Positions 42,501 to 49,487 are shown, counted from the stretch's first letter. The stretch: DNA of 64,000 nt from Dietzia sp. NCCP-2495 (GCF_026011735.1 NZ_BRVN01000002.1:62001-126000), one strand, 5' to 3'. Program-made: numbers and translations. The notes: generated by a model from the sequence alone, not told the origin.

Positions 42501-43001
42501 GGCGCGGCGGCGTTCCAGCTCATCGGGCTCACCCAGATGTTGCGCTCGGGCACCATCCCGCCCAACCGCGCGCTGGACTGCGTCGACGACGCGCTGGACC
42601 ACCACCCGCACCTGGTGTGGCTGCGCGAGTCGCTGCAGCTCGGTGGGGACATGGTCCTCAAGGCCGGTCTGCTCACCTCGCTCGGCTTCGGCCACGTGTC
42701 CGGCCTCATCGCCGTGACGCACCCGGAGGCGTATTACCGGGCAGCGGCGGCCGAACTCGGAGAGTCGGAGGCGGATCGGATCCGCGAGGCGGCCCTCGAG
42801 CGCGAGCGTTCGGGTGCCCGGCGGATCGTGGACGCGATCTACGGTGGCGAGTCGCTCTACACCCGTCCCGAGTCCCGTCGCCTCGGTGAGGGTTCCGCCG
42901 ACGCGGTCAAGGAGCGCGAGGCGGCGGTGCTGCTCGACCCCGAGGCCCGGATCGACGACGACGGCGTGCTGTCCGCGATGACCGGCGGCGGCTGCCGATA
43001 G
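33561..43001 (+). CDS. fas: Type I fatty acid synthase, single chain
   Basis: Protein of 3146 residues that makes C16-C26 acyl-CoAs for membrane lipids and mycolic acid precursors. Domains in order: acetyltransferase (GHSQG, Ser near 155), enoyl reductase (LLAGMTPTTVD near 427), dehydratase of MaoC type (GDHNPIHV near 1270), malonyl/palmitoyl transferase (GHSIGE near 1477), acyl carrier protein (phosphopantetheine Ser1879 in DGVSS), ketoreductase (VVTGAGKGS near 2189), and ketosynthase (Cys2784 in AACATTA, His near 2935 and 2976). There is a Pro/Ala/Thr-rich linker before the ACP (about 1775-1840). It lacks a phosphopantetheinyl transferase domain, which acpS downstream supplies. Length and order match Rv2524c. 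Confidence 0.98.
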   Translation: MTIDDRDLTPRPLETGVPAGRATRALADELRDGTAYALAFGGQGIAWRDALSDLIDGTGIGPDLQGLVDASVALTEPVHDEIAVVRTHGFRPIEWANTTTGEDEANGDLPDDASLSSAAVSLPAVLLTQIGALRALAAEGLDVNAAVPAAVVGHSQGVLAVESVETFGSVDDRLLAVAELIGAAATLVGRRVGLFRRGDASPMVGVSDIDGDELRAIVDELFSGVDASVRPLVSIRNAQRRHVVVGRPDDLEDLRRHCADLEAESRRRREAKLTGGEVFAPVFDPLDVEVGFHHPAMAPAVDVVYRWAGRCGLDAERAADLARQVFTEPVDWVSELADALHAGSEWILDMGPGEALTRLNRSVVRGQGVGVIAAATRGGLRNLFTPGSTPEVERPWTAFQPQLITLPDGSVHVETSFTRLTGCSPILLAGMTPTTVDPEIVAAAANAGHWAELAGGGQVSEDIFAENTARLAELLEPGRSAQFNSLFLDPYLWKMQVGGKRLVQKARAAGVPFDGVIVTAGIPELDESVALIEELTEAGLRHVSFKPGTVAQIRQVVRIAAEVPHMPVIVQVEGGRAGGHHSWEDLDDLLLNTYAMLRERPNVVLCVGGGIGTPERAADYLTGSWANAHGYPAMPVDGILVGTAAMATLEATTSPQVKQLLADTVGVDAWVGAGQASGGMASGRSQLGADIHEIDNTAARTGRLLDEVAGDAEAVAARRDEIITAVNGTAKPYFGDLDTMTYEQWLRRFVELSLAHGATADGAVSRDGNGFDLGADFGGDVADGTRSVWLDPTIRARFHRMVQRTEARLDEVDTGRIVSAFPREESMERPADVIDTLAARYPGLDSSVLHPADATEFLDICRMPGKPVPFVPVIDGDVRRWWRSDSLWQAHDARYDADAVCIIPGTTAVAGITRVDEPVGELLDRFEAATADRVSGYLPATEAVSGRRRGIVTTATGPVADVLNSPDVAWAGRLVINPVHRLGVLHAWEIDAEGVGRHPVSGAVLTPADDGRTVDLTLPIGAAEMTIEITVDASVATGAAPVVTDEAAESAMRTLLATAAGVGRGGAGGVEITELPEVIAGVATARFTFDPTLASDHTGVTAGSLPTALVPSAGVPDALVGAAWPAVFAVLGATRRPSGQGTVVEGLLDLVHLDHGVRMFAGLPATGTDLVVVARSGAVRDTDLGRVVEVTVAIATEGADGTRTPLCTLTERFAIRGRTGRAEVGDPRPAGGALVGPAGGVVEPAETSRQLRVSTTLTAPHDMTAFALVSGDHNPIHVSDTAAELAGLGGVIVHGMWLSAAAQHAVQASDGATPALRIAGWTARMLAPVRPGDRIKVRAVQTGRHAGGQVLEVTCTVDGATVMAATALTEAPRTVYAFPGQGIQSKGMGMEGRTRCPAAREVWDRADKHTREALGFSILALVRDNPTEVTVRGQVHRHPDGVLYLTQFTQVAMACLAVAQRAELEADGLFISGAYFAGHSIGEYDALAAISGVLELEPLLEIVFQRGSTMHQLVPRDAQGRSDYRMAAIRPSQMGIADADIQDWVARVSEESGEFIEIVNYNLAGSQYALAGTVAGCEALEKAVTRELEVSGGKNAFILVPGIDVPFHSTVLRGGVPDFRATLDALIPHDIDISVLVGRYIPNLVPRLFSLERDFVQEIADLVPAESLAEVLANWDAWSATPTRLGRLLLVELLAWQFASPVRWIETQELLFTPIERGGLGVEQFVEVGVSNAPTVANLASKTLDLPTHRGPRARVINVERDSTTLYGTLPPSLEDDDDSVSAADAAGATESTPAAADQAAPTDPAPAVNTPGTAGADRSTASAGGAGAPAAAPGAPRPDDLEFGAPAATRMLVALRTKVRPEQIAASDSIETLCDGVSSRRNQLLLDLGTELSLGAIDGAAEADFPTLADQVSRLARGYAPFGPVLSDAVGEALRAVLGRSGKRAAYITERVTGTWELGTGWAQHVTAEIALGTRDGASIRGGDLASLDASGVKDVAGLDALIDAAVQSVGAANGVAVTMPASASGGGGVVDSAALGEFADEVTGRDGVLAQAARGLLTRLGHLEPDAVDLLADADPDTELADLVAAELGSDWRRVVAPAFDATRAVLLDDRWASAREDLARLWARTEAPSDVAESFRGAGEIVAEQARWWADKAAGARRDALASTFRAIAETSAEEFVGEYAADVAVVTGAGKGSIAAAVTGDLLAGGATVVATTSNLDQSKLAFFKDLYRTHARGGAALWVLPANLTSYSDVDALVEWVGGEHAETAGGQTTVLKTALTPTLLFPFAAPRVQGSMADAGPRAETEMRVLLWGVEKLVAGLGAIGAETDVDSRLHVVLPGSPNRGIFGGDGAYGEAKAALDAMIAKWSSEKSWSQRVTFVHAIIGWVRGTGLMGHNDPLVEAVEAAGVTTWSTAGIAGELLRWCAPEFREAAGDAPVTVDLTGGLGTADLDMAALAADRPATSGASDTEEATGTIAALPSLPVVAADERPEWGEVTQALEEMVVIVGTGEVSPIGSSRTRFEMETSGTLTAAGIVELAWSTGLITWEDSPRAGWTVTATGESIDEAEIAERFGDEVLGRVGIRRYADDADAEMFDNSSMQLTSVFLPEDLSFEVDDEAQARAYQSDDPENTVVTQGTDGEWIVTRKAGTEIRVPRRATLTRIVGGQIPTGFDPTAWGIPADMVSGIDRVAAWNLVATVDAFISSGFTPAELLAHVHPADVANTQGTGMGGMTSMRSLYIDGILGRSRANDTLQEALPNVVAAHVMQSYVGGYGSMVHPVAACATTAVSVEEGFDKIRAGKAEFVVAGGFDDLSVEGIQGFADMSATADSAAMSAKGIDDRHFSRANDRRRGGFVESAGGGTILLARGDVAARMGLPVHGVVAWAGSYADGAHTSIPAPGLGALGAGRGGARSPLARGLAQLGLTADDLAVVSKHDTSTKANDPNESDLHERLAESIGRSAGNPLFVVSQKTLTGHAKGGAAAFQLIGLTQMLRSGTIPPNRALDCVDDALDHHPHLVWLRESLQLGGDMVLKAGLLTSLGFGHVSGLIAVTHPEAYYRAAAAELGESEADRIREAALERERSGARRIVDAIYGGESLYTRPESRRLGEGSADAVKEREAAVLLDPEARIDDDGVLSAMTGGGCR

Positions 43002-43084
43002 GTCGTCCCGGACGGTGAGCCGCGGGTGCGCGGCCTCGAGAGAAAGCAGGACAGGCGGATGAACGAACTGCGGAGCGCCGAGGC

Positions 43085-43561
43085 GTGAGCGGGAGCGTTC
43101 GGGGCGTCGGGGTCGACATCGTCGACCTCGGCGCCTTCGCCGCATCCCTGGCCGAGCCCGGGACGCGGCTGACCGACGCGTTCTCGGCTACCGAACGACG
43201 GCAGTGCAGAGATCGCGCCGAGGCGCGTGGGGCGAGGAGCGGACAGTCGGGGGAGGACCCTCTGGCCCGTCACCTGGCCGGCCGGTGGGCGGTCAAGGAA
43301 GCGGTCGTCAAGGCGTGGTCCGCGGCCCTGTACGGCGCACCACCACCGATCTCCCCGGACCTGCTGCGCTGGCAGGAGATCGAGACCGTGTGCGACGCCT
43401 GGGGGCGGCCGGCGGTCCGGCTCGGCGGGGAGGTGGCCCGACAGGTCGCCGCCACCGTCGGGGACGACGCGCGCTGGAACGTCTCCCTCAGCCACGACGG
43501 GGGATCTGCGGTCGCGTTCGTGGTCCTCGAGGCGCCGGAGGTCGGCGACCGGGCCGTGTGA
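43085..43561 (+). CDS. acpS: Holo-[acyl-carrier-protein] synthase
   Basis: Protein of 158 residues that transfers 4'-phosphopantetheine from CoA to the ACP serine of FAS-I. The Mg-binding motifs are GVDIVDL near the N-terminus and WAVKEAVVKA in the middle. An insert of about 15 residues (RAEARGARSGQSGEDP) sits before the second motif. GTG start, 83 bases after fas, so it is probably one operon, as Rv2523c-Rv2524c. Confidence 0.94.
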   Translation: MSGSVRGVGVDIVDLGAFAASLAEPGTRLTDAFSATERRQCRDRAEARGARSGQSGEDPLARHLAGRWAVKEAVVKAWSAALYGAPPPISPDLLRWQEIETVCDAWGRPAVRLGGEVARQVAATVGDDARWNVSLSHDGGSAVAFVVLEAPEVGDRAV

Positions 43562-43587
43562 GACAGTGCGACGAGAGTCGCCGCGGT

Positions 43588-43615
43588 GTCGTGCGACCCG
43601 CGTCGTGCGACCCGT
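43588..43615 (+). repeat. Two-copy 14-bp tandem repeat after acpS
   Basis: GTCGTGCGACCCGC (43588-43601) is followed by GTCGTGCGACCCGT (43602-43615), 27 bases after the acpS stop. Confidence 0.6.
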
Positions 43616-43647
43616 GCCGTACCGCCCGTGCGGTGCGACCTGACCGG

Positions 43648-44376
43648 TCAGTCCGTCTGCGCTTCCTTCTCCGCCAGCCAGAGGTAGGCCGTCAGCATCC
43701 GCTTGAGCTCTCGGACCGTGGCGTCGTGGAAATCCTCACCGGTACCGGTGTCCTCGGCCGTGTTGTTGCCGGCGCTCACGGAGAAGTTGAGCATCGAGTA
43801 GGAGGCGTGGACCAGGACCTCGGCCATGAAGGCCCGACGCACACGGTCCGTCGCCGGCATGAGCGGCGCCAGCACGCTCGCGATCATGCGGGCGATCTCG
43901 CTCTCGTTCACCGCCGCCGTCGCCCGGGTGGCGGGAGTGGCCTGGGTGGCCAGCCAGACGGCGCGACGGGACGGATCCCGCAGCCACAGGTCCGCCAGGT
44001 GGTCCAGGAAGTCATTGAGCAGTTCCGGCCAGTCCAGCGCCGGGATCTTCTGCGAGAACCGTTCGATCTCCTCGATCACCCCGTGGGCGTCCTGGCGGTC
44101 GAGCTCGCACACCAGCACGTACTTGTTCGCGAAGAACTGGTAGAGGGTCCCGATGGGCACGCCGGCCCGGGACGCGACCTCTTCACACGTGAACGAGTCG
44201 AAACCCACCTCGACCAGGACCTCGCGGGCGGAGGTCAGCAACGCCTGGAACTTGAGCCTGCTCCGCTCCTGGATGGGGCGGCGGCGGGGGACGAGGATGA
44301 TCGGCTCGCTCTGGGCGACGTCATCCTCTGTGTCGCCCGACGTACTCGAGGTGTGTCCTTCCGGCTCTGATGTCAT
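43648..44376 (-). CDS. TetR/AcrR family transcriptional regulator
   Basis: Protein of 242 residues. A disordered acidic N-terminus (about 1-30) is followed by a TetR helix-turn-helix domain (about 38-90; FTCEEVASRAGVPIGTLYQFFANKYVLV) and an all-helical ligand domain. It starts eight bases after the bcp stop, so it is in a bcp-regulator operon that converges on acpS. It does not look like FasR of M. tuberculosis. A role in fatty acid control is possible by position only. Confidence 0.85.
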   Translation of the reverse strand: MTSEPEGHTSSTSGDTEDDVAQSEPIILVPRRRPIQERSRLKFQALLTSAREVLVEVGFDSFTCEEVASRAGVPIGTLYQFFANKYVLVCELDRQDAHGVIEEIERFSQKIPALDWPELLNDFLDHLADLWLRDPSRRAVWLATQATPATRATAAVNESEIARMIASVLAPLMPATDRVRRAFMAEVLVHASYSMLNFSVSAGNNTAEDTGTGEDFHDATVRELKRMLTAYLWLAEKEAQTD

Positions 44377-44384
44377 GCGCGGTC

Positions 44385-44891
44385 TCAGCCCTCGGACGGC
44401 GTGGGCTCGGGGAGCTCCACGCCGAGCAGCTTGGCGATCATCGCGACATGGCCCTTGGCCCGGACGTTGTAGCGGGCCATCGAGAGCGTGCCGTCCGACT
44501 CCACGACGAAGGTCGAGCGGATCACGCCCATGACGACCTTGCCGTAGTTCTTCTTCTCGCCGAAGGCACCCCACGCGGTGAGCATCGTCTTGTCCGGGTC
44601 GGAGAGAAGCGGGAAGGTGATGCCGTACTTGTCCCGGAACTTCGTCAGCTTGGCCGGCTGGTCGGGTGACACGCCCACCACGGCGATCCCCGCGTCCTGC
44701 AGGGACTGGAGGGCGTCCTCGAAGTCGACGGTCTCCGTGGTGCAGCCGGGAGTCATGGCCGCCGGGTACACATAGACGAGTACCTTTCCGTGCTCGGCGA
44801 GCAGGTCGGCCAGCGCCGTGGGCGTTCCGTCGGCGTCGGGAAGAGTGAATTCGGGGGCCTTCTGGCCCACCTCGAGACGAGGTGTCGTCAC
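44385..44891 (-). CDS. bcp: Thioredoxin-dependent peroxiredoxin, Bcp/PrxQ type
   Basis: Protein of 168 residues that reduces hydroperoxides. Peroxidatic Cys50 is in MTPGCTTET. The position five residues on, where PrxQ proteins often have the resolving Cys, is Val, so this is a 1-Cys or atypical form. GTG 44891 is chosen for its AGGAG site six bases upstream and because the product then starts at the conserved LEVGQKAPEFTL. Same neighbourhood as Rv2521. Confidence 0.92.
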   Translation of the reverse strand: MTTPRLEVGQKAPEFTLPDADGTPTALADLLAEHGKVLVYVYPAAMTPGCTTETVDFEDALQSLQDAGIAVVGVSPDQPAKLTKFRDKYGITFPLLSDPDKTMLTAWGAFGEKKNYGKVVMGVIRSTFVVESDGTLSMARYNVRAKGHVAMIAKLLGVELPEPTPSEG

Positions 44892-45040
44892 TGTGCTCCT
44901 GATGTCGAGTCGGGACTTTTGACCGTTCCAACCTATCCGATGCGGTGACACATCGGCGCGGATCCTCACGGTGTGCAGTAGCGTGGTCGGGGTCAGGATC
45001 CCGCGGGCAGGCCCGCGGTCGTGCGATCGACGGAGGTCTC

Positions 45041-45313
45041 GTGTCCAGGAGTTACGACAGCATCGAGGGAGATATCGCCAAGGCCCGCGACGACCTCGCG
45101 ACGACCTTGGACGAGCTCGCCGACCGGGTCAACCCCAAGAACCTCGCCACCGAGGGCAAAGAGAAGGCCACGGCGGCCCTCAAGGATCCCCGTGTTCTCG
45201 CGGCCATCGGTGGCGTCGCCGCACTGGTGATCGGCGGTATCGCCTTCTCCATGGCGAACAAGCGTAAGGAGCGCCAGCGCATCGAGGCGTACCTGGCGGC
45301 CCGCAGGGGCTGA
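45041..45313 (+). CDS. DUF3618 membrane-associated protein (Rv2520c-like)
   Basis: Protein of 90 residues. An N-terminal helix with the DUF3618 pattern IEGDIAKARDDLATTLDELADRV is followed by a single membrane helix (about 53-70) and a basic end. GGAGG at 45032-45036 supports GTG 45041. Function unknown. Divergent from bcp, as in mycobacteria. Confidence 0.85.
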   Translation: MSRSYDSIEGDIAKARDDLATTLDELADRVNPKNLATEGKEKATAALKDPRVLAAIGGVAALVIGGIAFSMANKRKERQRIEAYLAARRG

Positions 45314-45345
45314 CTCCTCCGCCGCCCGGGTCCGGGCCGGTCAGC

Positions 45346-45383
45346 AGCGAAGGGTCTCTCCGTCACGGAGGGGCCCTTTCGCT
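45346..45383 (+). terminator. Hairpin terminator after the DUF3618 gene
   Basis: Imperfect stem AGCGAAGGG..CTCCG with CGGAG..CCCTTTCGCT and a three-base loop, 33 bases after the stop codon. Confidence 0.6.
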
Positions 45384-45448
45384 GATTTCTCCGGTGACCG
45401 TGTCCGGAAGTCGCCTGGCTTTCTCTGGCAATCACCCCGAAATGGGGG

Positions 45449-45484
45449 AGGCCCCGATCTCCGTGATTCCGGTGATCGGGGCCT
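45449..45484 (-). terminator. Hairpin terminator downstream of tRNA-Lys
   Basis: 11-bp stem AGGCCCCGATC with GATCGGGGCCT and a 14-base loop, ten bases past the tRNA 3' end on the minus strand. Confidence 0.65.
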
Positions 45485-45493
45485 TCCGTCGTG

Positions 45494-45566
<73 letters not shown>

Positions 45567-45801
45567 TTTCCCTGCGTGCCCGGCCCTTCGGCCTTGCTCG
45601 CTCGGTGCGAGAGAAACATTAACAGGACGCCTGCCGGATCACGAAATCGCCTGGTCAGGATACGCGTTCGGTGCGTGAGTGAGGGCGCAGTCTTAATGCT
45701 ATCGATATGGAAAGTGGGCCATTCGCAGGCATAATGGCAGGAGACATCCGCCCGGTCGCGTCAGTGGCCGGGGGGAGGCGTTATCGGGGAAGGGGCCATC
45801 A

Positions 45802-47034
45802 GTGAACCTGCGGACATCGGATCGGACGGGACTCGAGTCGACCGGAGCCCGGTCGAGAGCTCGGCTCGCGTTGGCTGCCGTGTTCGTCGGTGCACTGACC
45901 CTGACGGGCTGCACGATCGGTGACTCGGGTGCGCCCGGTGAGCAGGTCGCCGAGGCTCCGCCGGAGCCTTCCGCCGTGATCGACGTCTCGGTCTCCGACG
46001 GCTCGACCGACTTCAATCCCATTGAGCCTGTCGTGCTCACGGCGGAGGACGGCACCTTCGACTCGGTGTCGATGACCAATCCCGAGGGCACCCCGGTCGC
46101 CGGAGAGTTCAACGCGGACAAGACGGAATGGCGCAGCACCGAGGAACTCGGCTACGGCCGCGAGTACACGCTGGAGTCCTCGGCGACCGACGAGGCCGGA
46201 CTGGTCACACGGAACAACGCCTCGTTCTCCACCCTGACCCCGGAGATCATGACCGCGGCCTACCTCACGGTGGGTGAGGGCGAGGTCGTGGGAATCGGCC
46301 AGCCCGTGGCGGTGATGTTCGACGAGCCGATCGCCGACCGTCAGGCGGCACAGGATGCGATTCACATCACCACCACCCCTGAGGTGGAGGGCGCGTTCTA
46401 CTGGGTGTCCAACCAGGAGGTCCGCTGGCGTCCGGCTGAGTACTGGGCCCCCGGCACGGAGGTGGACGTGCACGTCGACATCTATGGCAAGGACATGGGC
46501 GGCGGCATGTACGGCCAGGAGGACAACCAGGCCAGCTTCACGATCGGCGATGCCGTGATCTCGCGGGTCGACGACTCGAACAAGATCATCACGGTCACGC
46601 GCAACGGTGAGGTCGTCAAGACCATGCCCACCTCGATGGGTAAGGCGGCCACGCCCACCCCGAACGGCGTCTACGTGATCGGTGAGAAGCACGCGTCGAT
46701 GATCATGGACTCCTCGACTTACGGCGTCGCGGTGGATTCGGCGGAGGGCTACCGGACCCCGGTCCAGTACGCCACCCGGATGTCCTACAGCGGCATCTTC
46801 GTCCACGCCGCGCCCTGGTCGGTGTGGGCGCAGGGAAGCCAGAACACGAGCCACGGCTGCCTCAACGTGACCACCGCGGACGCGAAGTGGTTCTACGACA
46901 ACGCCAAGCGTGGCGACATCTTCGAGGTCTCCGGCACCGTCGGCGGCACGCTGCCCGGCTGGGACGGCCTCGGTGACTGGAACGTCCCCTGGGAGACCTG
47001 GAAGGCCGGGAACGCCGACCAGGGCGCTGCCTGA
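45802..47034 (+). CDS. L,D-transpeptidase lipoprotein (LdtB/LdtMt2-like)
   Basis: Protein of 410 residues that makes 3-3 crosslinks in peptidoglycan. The signal peptide ends in the lipobox LTGC (Cys37). Two Ig-like domains (about 60-145 and 150-250) precede the YkuD catalytic domain (about 252-380), with GIFVHAA and the catalytic SHGCLN, Cys353. A short C-terminal subdomain follows. Rv2518c (ldtB) holds the same relative place behind Rv2520c. GTG start. A glycine-zipper protein gene begins five bases after the stop. Confidence 0.94.
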   Translation: MNLRTSDRTGLESTGARSRARLALAAVFVGALTLTGCTIGDSGAPGEQVAEAPPEPSAVIDVSVSDGSTDFNPIEPVVLTAEDGTFDSVSMTNPEGTPVAGEFNADKTEWRSTEELGYGREYTLESSATDEAGLVTRNNASFSTLTPEIMTAAYLTVGEGEVVGIGQPVAVMFDEPIADRQAAQDAIHITTTPEVEGAFYWVSNQEVRWRPAEYWAPGTEVDVHVDIYGKDMGGGMYGQEDNQASFTIGDAVISRVDDSNKIITVTRNGEVVKTMPTSMGKAATPTPNGVYVIGEKHASMIMDSSTYGVAVDSAEGYRTPVQYATRMSYSGIFVHAAPWSVWAQGSQNTSHGCLNVTTADAKWFYDNAKRGDIFEVSGTVGGTLPGWDGLGDWNVPWETWKAGNADQGAA

Positions 47035-47039
47035 TCCTT

Positions 47040-47258
47040 GTGAACGAATCCCGGCTGGGCCTGTGGATCGCGATCGGAGTGGCGATCGGCCTGTCCATTG
47101 GGACTGCCATGGGAAACCTCGTGCTCGGCGCTGCGTTGGGCCCCGCGATCGGCGTCGCGATCTGGGCGATCGAGTCCGCGATCGCCAAGAGGAACTCGTC
47201 GGAGGAGTCCGACGAGGACGGTGACACCGACGAGCCGAACGGCCCCCGCCTCTCCTGA
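47040..47258 (+). CDS. Small glycine-zipper membrane protein
   Basis: Protein of 72 residues. Two helices rich in Gly and Ala (IAIGVAIGLSIGTAMGN and LGAALGPAIGVAIWAI) form a glycine zipper, followed by an acidic Ser/Asp/Glu tail. Function unknown. Starts five bases after the L,D-transpeptidase gene, so it is probably co-transcribed. Confidence 0.65.
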   Translation: MNESRLGLWIAIGVAIGLSIGTAMGNLVLGAALGPAIGVAIWAIESAIAKRNSSEESDEDGDTDEPNGPRLS

Positions 47259-47288
47259 CGGGCGTCAGCGCCGTGCGAGAGTGGGCGC

Positions 47289-48398
47289 ATGACCGCCGAA
47301 CACGAGATCACCACCGTCACCGACCTGGCCCACGGCCGCCGCCTCAACCCGGCCGCCGTAGGCTGGTCTCGTTCGCCGGTGCTGCGCACCGCCATCTCCG
47401 GGTGGGGACGCACCAAGCGGTGGGAGTACTGGGGCGTGGTCAGCGACCGGTTCGTGGTGGGGCTGACCGTCGCCGGGCTCGATTACCTCGCCAATTGCGC
47501 CGTGTACGTGCTGGACCGGCGCACCGGTGTGGAGACCGTGCGCAGTGGGATCACGCCGTTCGGCGCGCCGGCCTTCAGCGACGTGCCGGGGGACGGGACG
47601 ATCCACGCGGCCGCAGGTCCCGGGTCGACGCGGGTGAGTATCGAGATCGACGACAACGACAACGACGACGACATCACCGACCCCGCTGACACCGCGCCAG
47701 CAGGCACTGCTCCATCAGTCACTGCGCCAGCAGGCACCGACCCCACCGACACCACGACTGCTGCCCATACGTCGGCCGGGCGCACCACCACCATCCGTGT
47801 GCGGGCGACGGGTGTGCAGGTGGATCTTGTCGTCAGCCGTCCCGGACACGACAGTCTCGGCGTGGTGGTGCCGTGGAGCGACACCCGATTCCAGTACACG
47901 CTCAAAAACCTTGCCAATCCGGTCACGGGGACGGTGACGCTCGACGGGGTGGCGCACGACCTGGGCCAGGGGTGGGCCGTTCTCGACCGTGGGCGTGGCC
48001 GCTGGCGGTACTCGAACGTGTGGAACTGGGGCGCCGGCAGCGGAGTGGTCGACGGCGCCCCGCGGGCGATCCAGGTCGGAGGACAGTGGACGGACGGCAC
48101 TGGGTGCACCGAGAACGGGATCCTCGTGGACGGGCGGATGCACAAGATCGGTGAGGACCTCAGGTGGAGCTACGACGTGGACGACCGGACCGGTCCGTGG
48201 CGGGTGAAGGGGGAGCGCCTGGACGCCACCCTGACGCCGTTCCACCAGCGCCGGGACATCACCGAGCTGGGCGTGTTGGCGGTCAAGACCTGGCAGGCGT
48301 TCGGCGTCTGGGGCGGGACCGGGGTTCTGGACGACGGGACGACCGTCTCGCTCGACGGACTGGTCGGTTGGGCGGAGGAATCCCGCAACCGCTGGTGA
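47289..48398 (+). CDS. DUF2804 domain protein
   Basis: Protein of 369 residues with the DUF2804 hallmarks (W.YWGV near residue 47, RGRWRY.NVWNWG near 240, and VKTWQAFGVW at the C-terminus). The function is not known to me. Between residues 120 and 162 there is an Asp/Ala/Thr/Pro-rich low-complexity insert with repeats of APAGT, absent from the rest of the fold and probably a surface loop. A weak GAGAGT box lies six bases before the ATG. Confidence 0.8.
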   Translation: MTAEHEITTVTDLAHGRRLNPAAVGWSRSPVLRTAISGWGRTKRWEYWGVVSDRFVVGLTVAGLDYLANCAVYVLDRRTGVETVRSGITPFGAPAFSDVPGDGTIHAAAGPGSTRVSIEIDDNDNDDDITDPADTAPAGTAPSVTAPAGTDPTDTTTAAHTSAGRTTTIRVRATGVQVDLVVSRPGHDSLGVVVPWSDTRFQYTLKNLANPVTGTVTLDGVAHDLGQGWAVLDRGRGRWRYSNVWNWGAGSGVVDGAPRAIQVGGQWTDGTGCTENGILVDGRMHKIGEDLRWSYDVDDRTGPWRVKGERLDATLTPFHQRRDITELGVLAVKTWQAFGVWGGTGVLDDGTTVSLDGLVGWAEESRNRW

Positions 48399-48506
48399 GG
48401 TCCGAAGGTGAGGCCCGGCGGCAGCGCCGGACCCACGGGAACAGGGCAAACGGGAGCAGGACCAACCGCGAGCCGGACGTCCCTATAGAGAATTCCGCAT
48501 ACAGGG

Positions 48507-48539
48507 GCAGGGCCCGGACCATGTCGGTCCGAGCCCTGC
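48507..48539. terminator. Hairpin terminator between DUF2804 gene and tRNA-His
   Basis: 14-bp stem with one mismatch (GCAGGGCCCGGACC with GGTCCGAGCCCTGC) and a five-base loop, just past the tRNA-His 3' end on the minus strand. Confidence 0.65.
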
Positions 48540-48546
48540 TCGTCGG

Positions 48547-48620
48547 GGTGGCTGACGGGACTCGAACCCGCGACAACCAGAATCACAATCTGGTGCTCTA
48601 CCAGCTGAACTACAGCCACC
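48547..48620 (-). tRNA. tRNA-His (anticodon GTG)
   Basis: Acceptor GTGGCTG with CAGCCAC plus the extra G(-1):C73 pair typical of tRNA-His. Anticodon loop TTGTGAT in the stem CCAGA/TCTGG, T loop TTCGAGT. Confidence 0.95.
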
Positions 48621-48680
48621 ATCGCCGTCCTCGCGGACAGCGCTGACGACTTTACCCCGTTATATGCCGGGCGTGAAATC

Positions 48681-48800
48681 GGCAGGTCGCCGACTTCTGA
48701 ACCCGGCAGGTCGCCCGCACTGGAACCCGGCAGGTCGCCTGCCCCGGAACCCGGCAGGTCGCCCGCTCCGGAATCCGGCAGGTCGCCCGCTCCGGAATCC
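48681..48800 (-). repeat. Five-copy 24-bp tandem repeat downstream of orn
   Basis: Units start at 48681, 48705, 48729, 48753 and 48777 with the core GGCAGGTCGCC and an end AAYCC. The last two are identical, and a sixth partial unit starts at 48801. The array lies directly behind the orn stop (minus strand). In one minus-strand frame it reads as an eight-residue repeat (PGSGAGDL-like), but no gene with a plausible start covers it. Confidence 0.92.
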
Positions 48801-48823
48801 GGCAACGGGCGGGCCGGGCGGAG

Positions 48824-49480
48824 TCACTCGACCGCGGGGAGCGCGGCTGCGGCCTGCTGCACCTCGTCCGTGGTGGGGCCGGGCTGGGGGACGAACGCCG
48901 TGGCGCGGTAGTACTGCAGCTCGCGGATCGACTCCTTGATGTCGGCGAGGGCGCGGTGCGACATGCCCTTCTCCGGCTGGCCGAAGTAGATGCGCGGGTA
49001 CCAGCGCTTGCACAGTTCCTTGATCGAGCTCACGTCGATCATCCGGTAGTGCAGGTAGGAGTTGAGCTCGGGCATGTCGCGGGCGATGAAGCCGCGGTCT
49101 GTGCCGATCGAGTTCCCGGCCAGGGGAGCGGAGCCACCCACGGGCACCCAGGTCCGCACGTAGTCCAGTACCGCCTTCTCGGCCTCGGCCAGCGTGACGG
49201 TGGACTGCCGGATCTGCTCGGTCAGGCCGGAGGCAGCGTGCATGTCGCGGACCACGGGCAGCATCGCGTCGAGCTTGGCGTCCGAGGTGTGAATGACGAT
49301 GTCCACGCCCTCACCCAAGATGTTCAGATCCGAGTCGGTGACCAATGCCGCGATCTCGACCAGCGCATCGTGGGAGGTTTCCAGTCCGGTCATCTCGCAG
49401 TCGATCCAGACGATCCGATCGTTCTTGGATTCCTGATGTGGCGTCGGCGCGGACGCGGGGGCGGTGGTCGGCTCTGACAT
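48824..49480 (-). CDS. orn: Oligoribonuclease
   Basis: Protein of 218 residues, a DEDDh 3'-5' exonuclease that degrades 2-5 nt RNAs and pGpG. WIDCEMTG (Asp, Glu), [29 protein letters not shown] and SHRALADI (His, Asp) give the full active site. The ATG at 49480 is preferred over far-upstream codons. A TATAGT box (49493-49488) ends seven bases before it, so the mRNA is probably leaderless. The N-terminal ~18 residues are a Pro/Ala/Thr-rich extension. Confidence 0.95.
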   Translation of the reverse strand: MSEPTTAPASAPTPHQESKNDRIVWIDCEMTGLETSHDALVEIAALVTDSDLNILGEGVDIVIHTSDAKLDAMLPVVRDMHAASGLTEQIRQSTVTLAEAEKAVLDYVRTWVPVGGSAPLAGNSIGTDRGFIARDMPELNSYLHYRMIDVSSIKELCKRWYPRIYFGQPEKGMSHRALADIKESIRELQYYRATAFVPQPGPTTDEVQQAAAALPAVE

Positions 49481-49487
49481 ATATTCG

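Noticed and set aside
39954-43145. Open minus-strand frame of 1063 codons antisense to the 3' half of fas
   Set aside because: Same cause: a mirror of the ketoreductase and ketosynthase coding sequence, with no start signal and no recognisable domain.
48681-48800. 24-bp array as a CRISPR
   Set aside because: Units are in direct contact without spacers and no cas genes are nearby.
48661-48939. Frame across the 24-bp repeats giving an eight-residue repeat protein
   Set aside because: Any repeat with a period divisible by three reads through in some frame. There is no ribosome site or conserved start, and the frame runs into orn.
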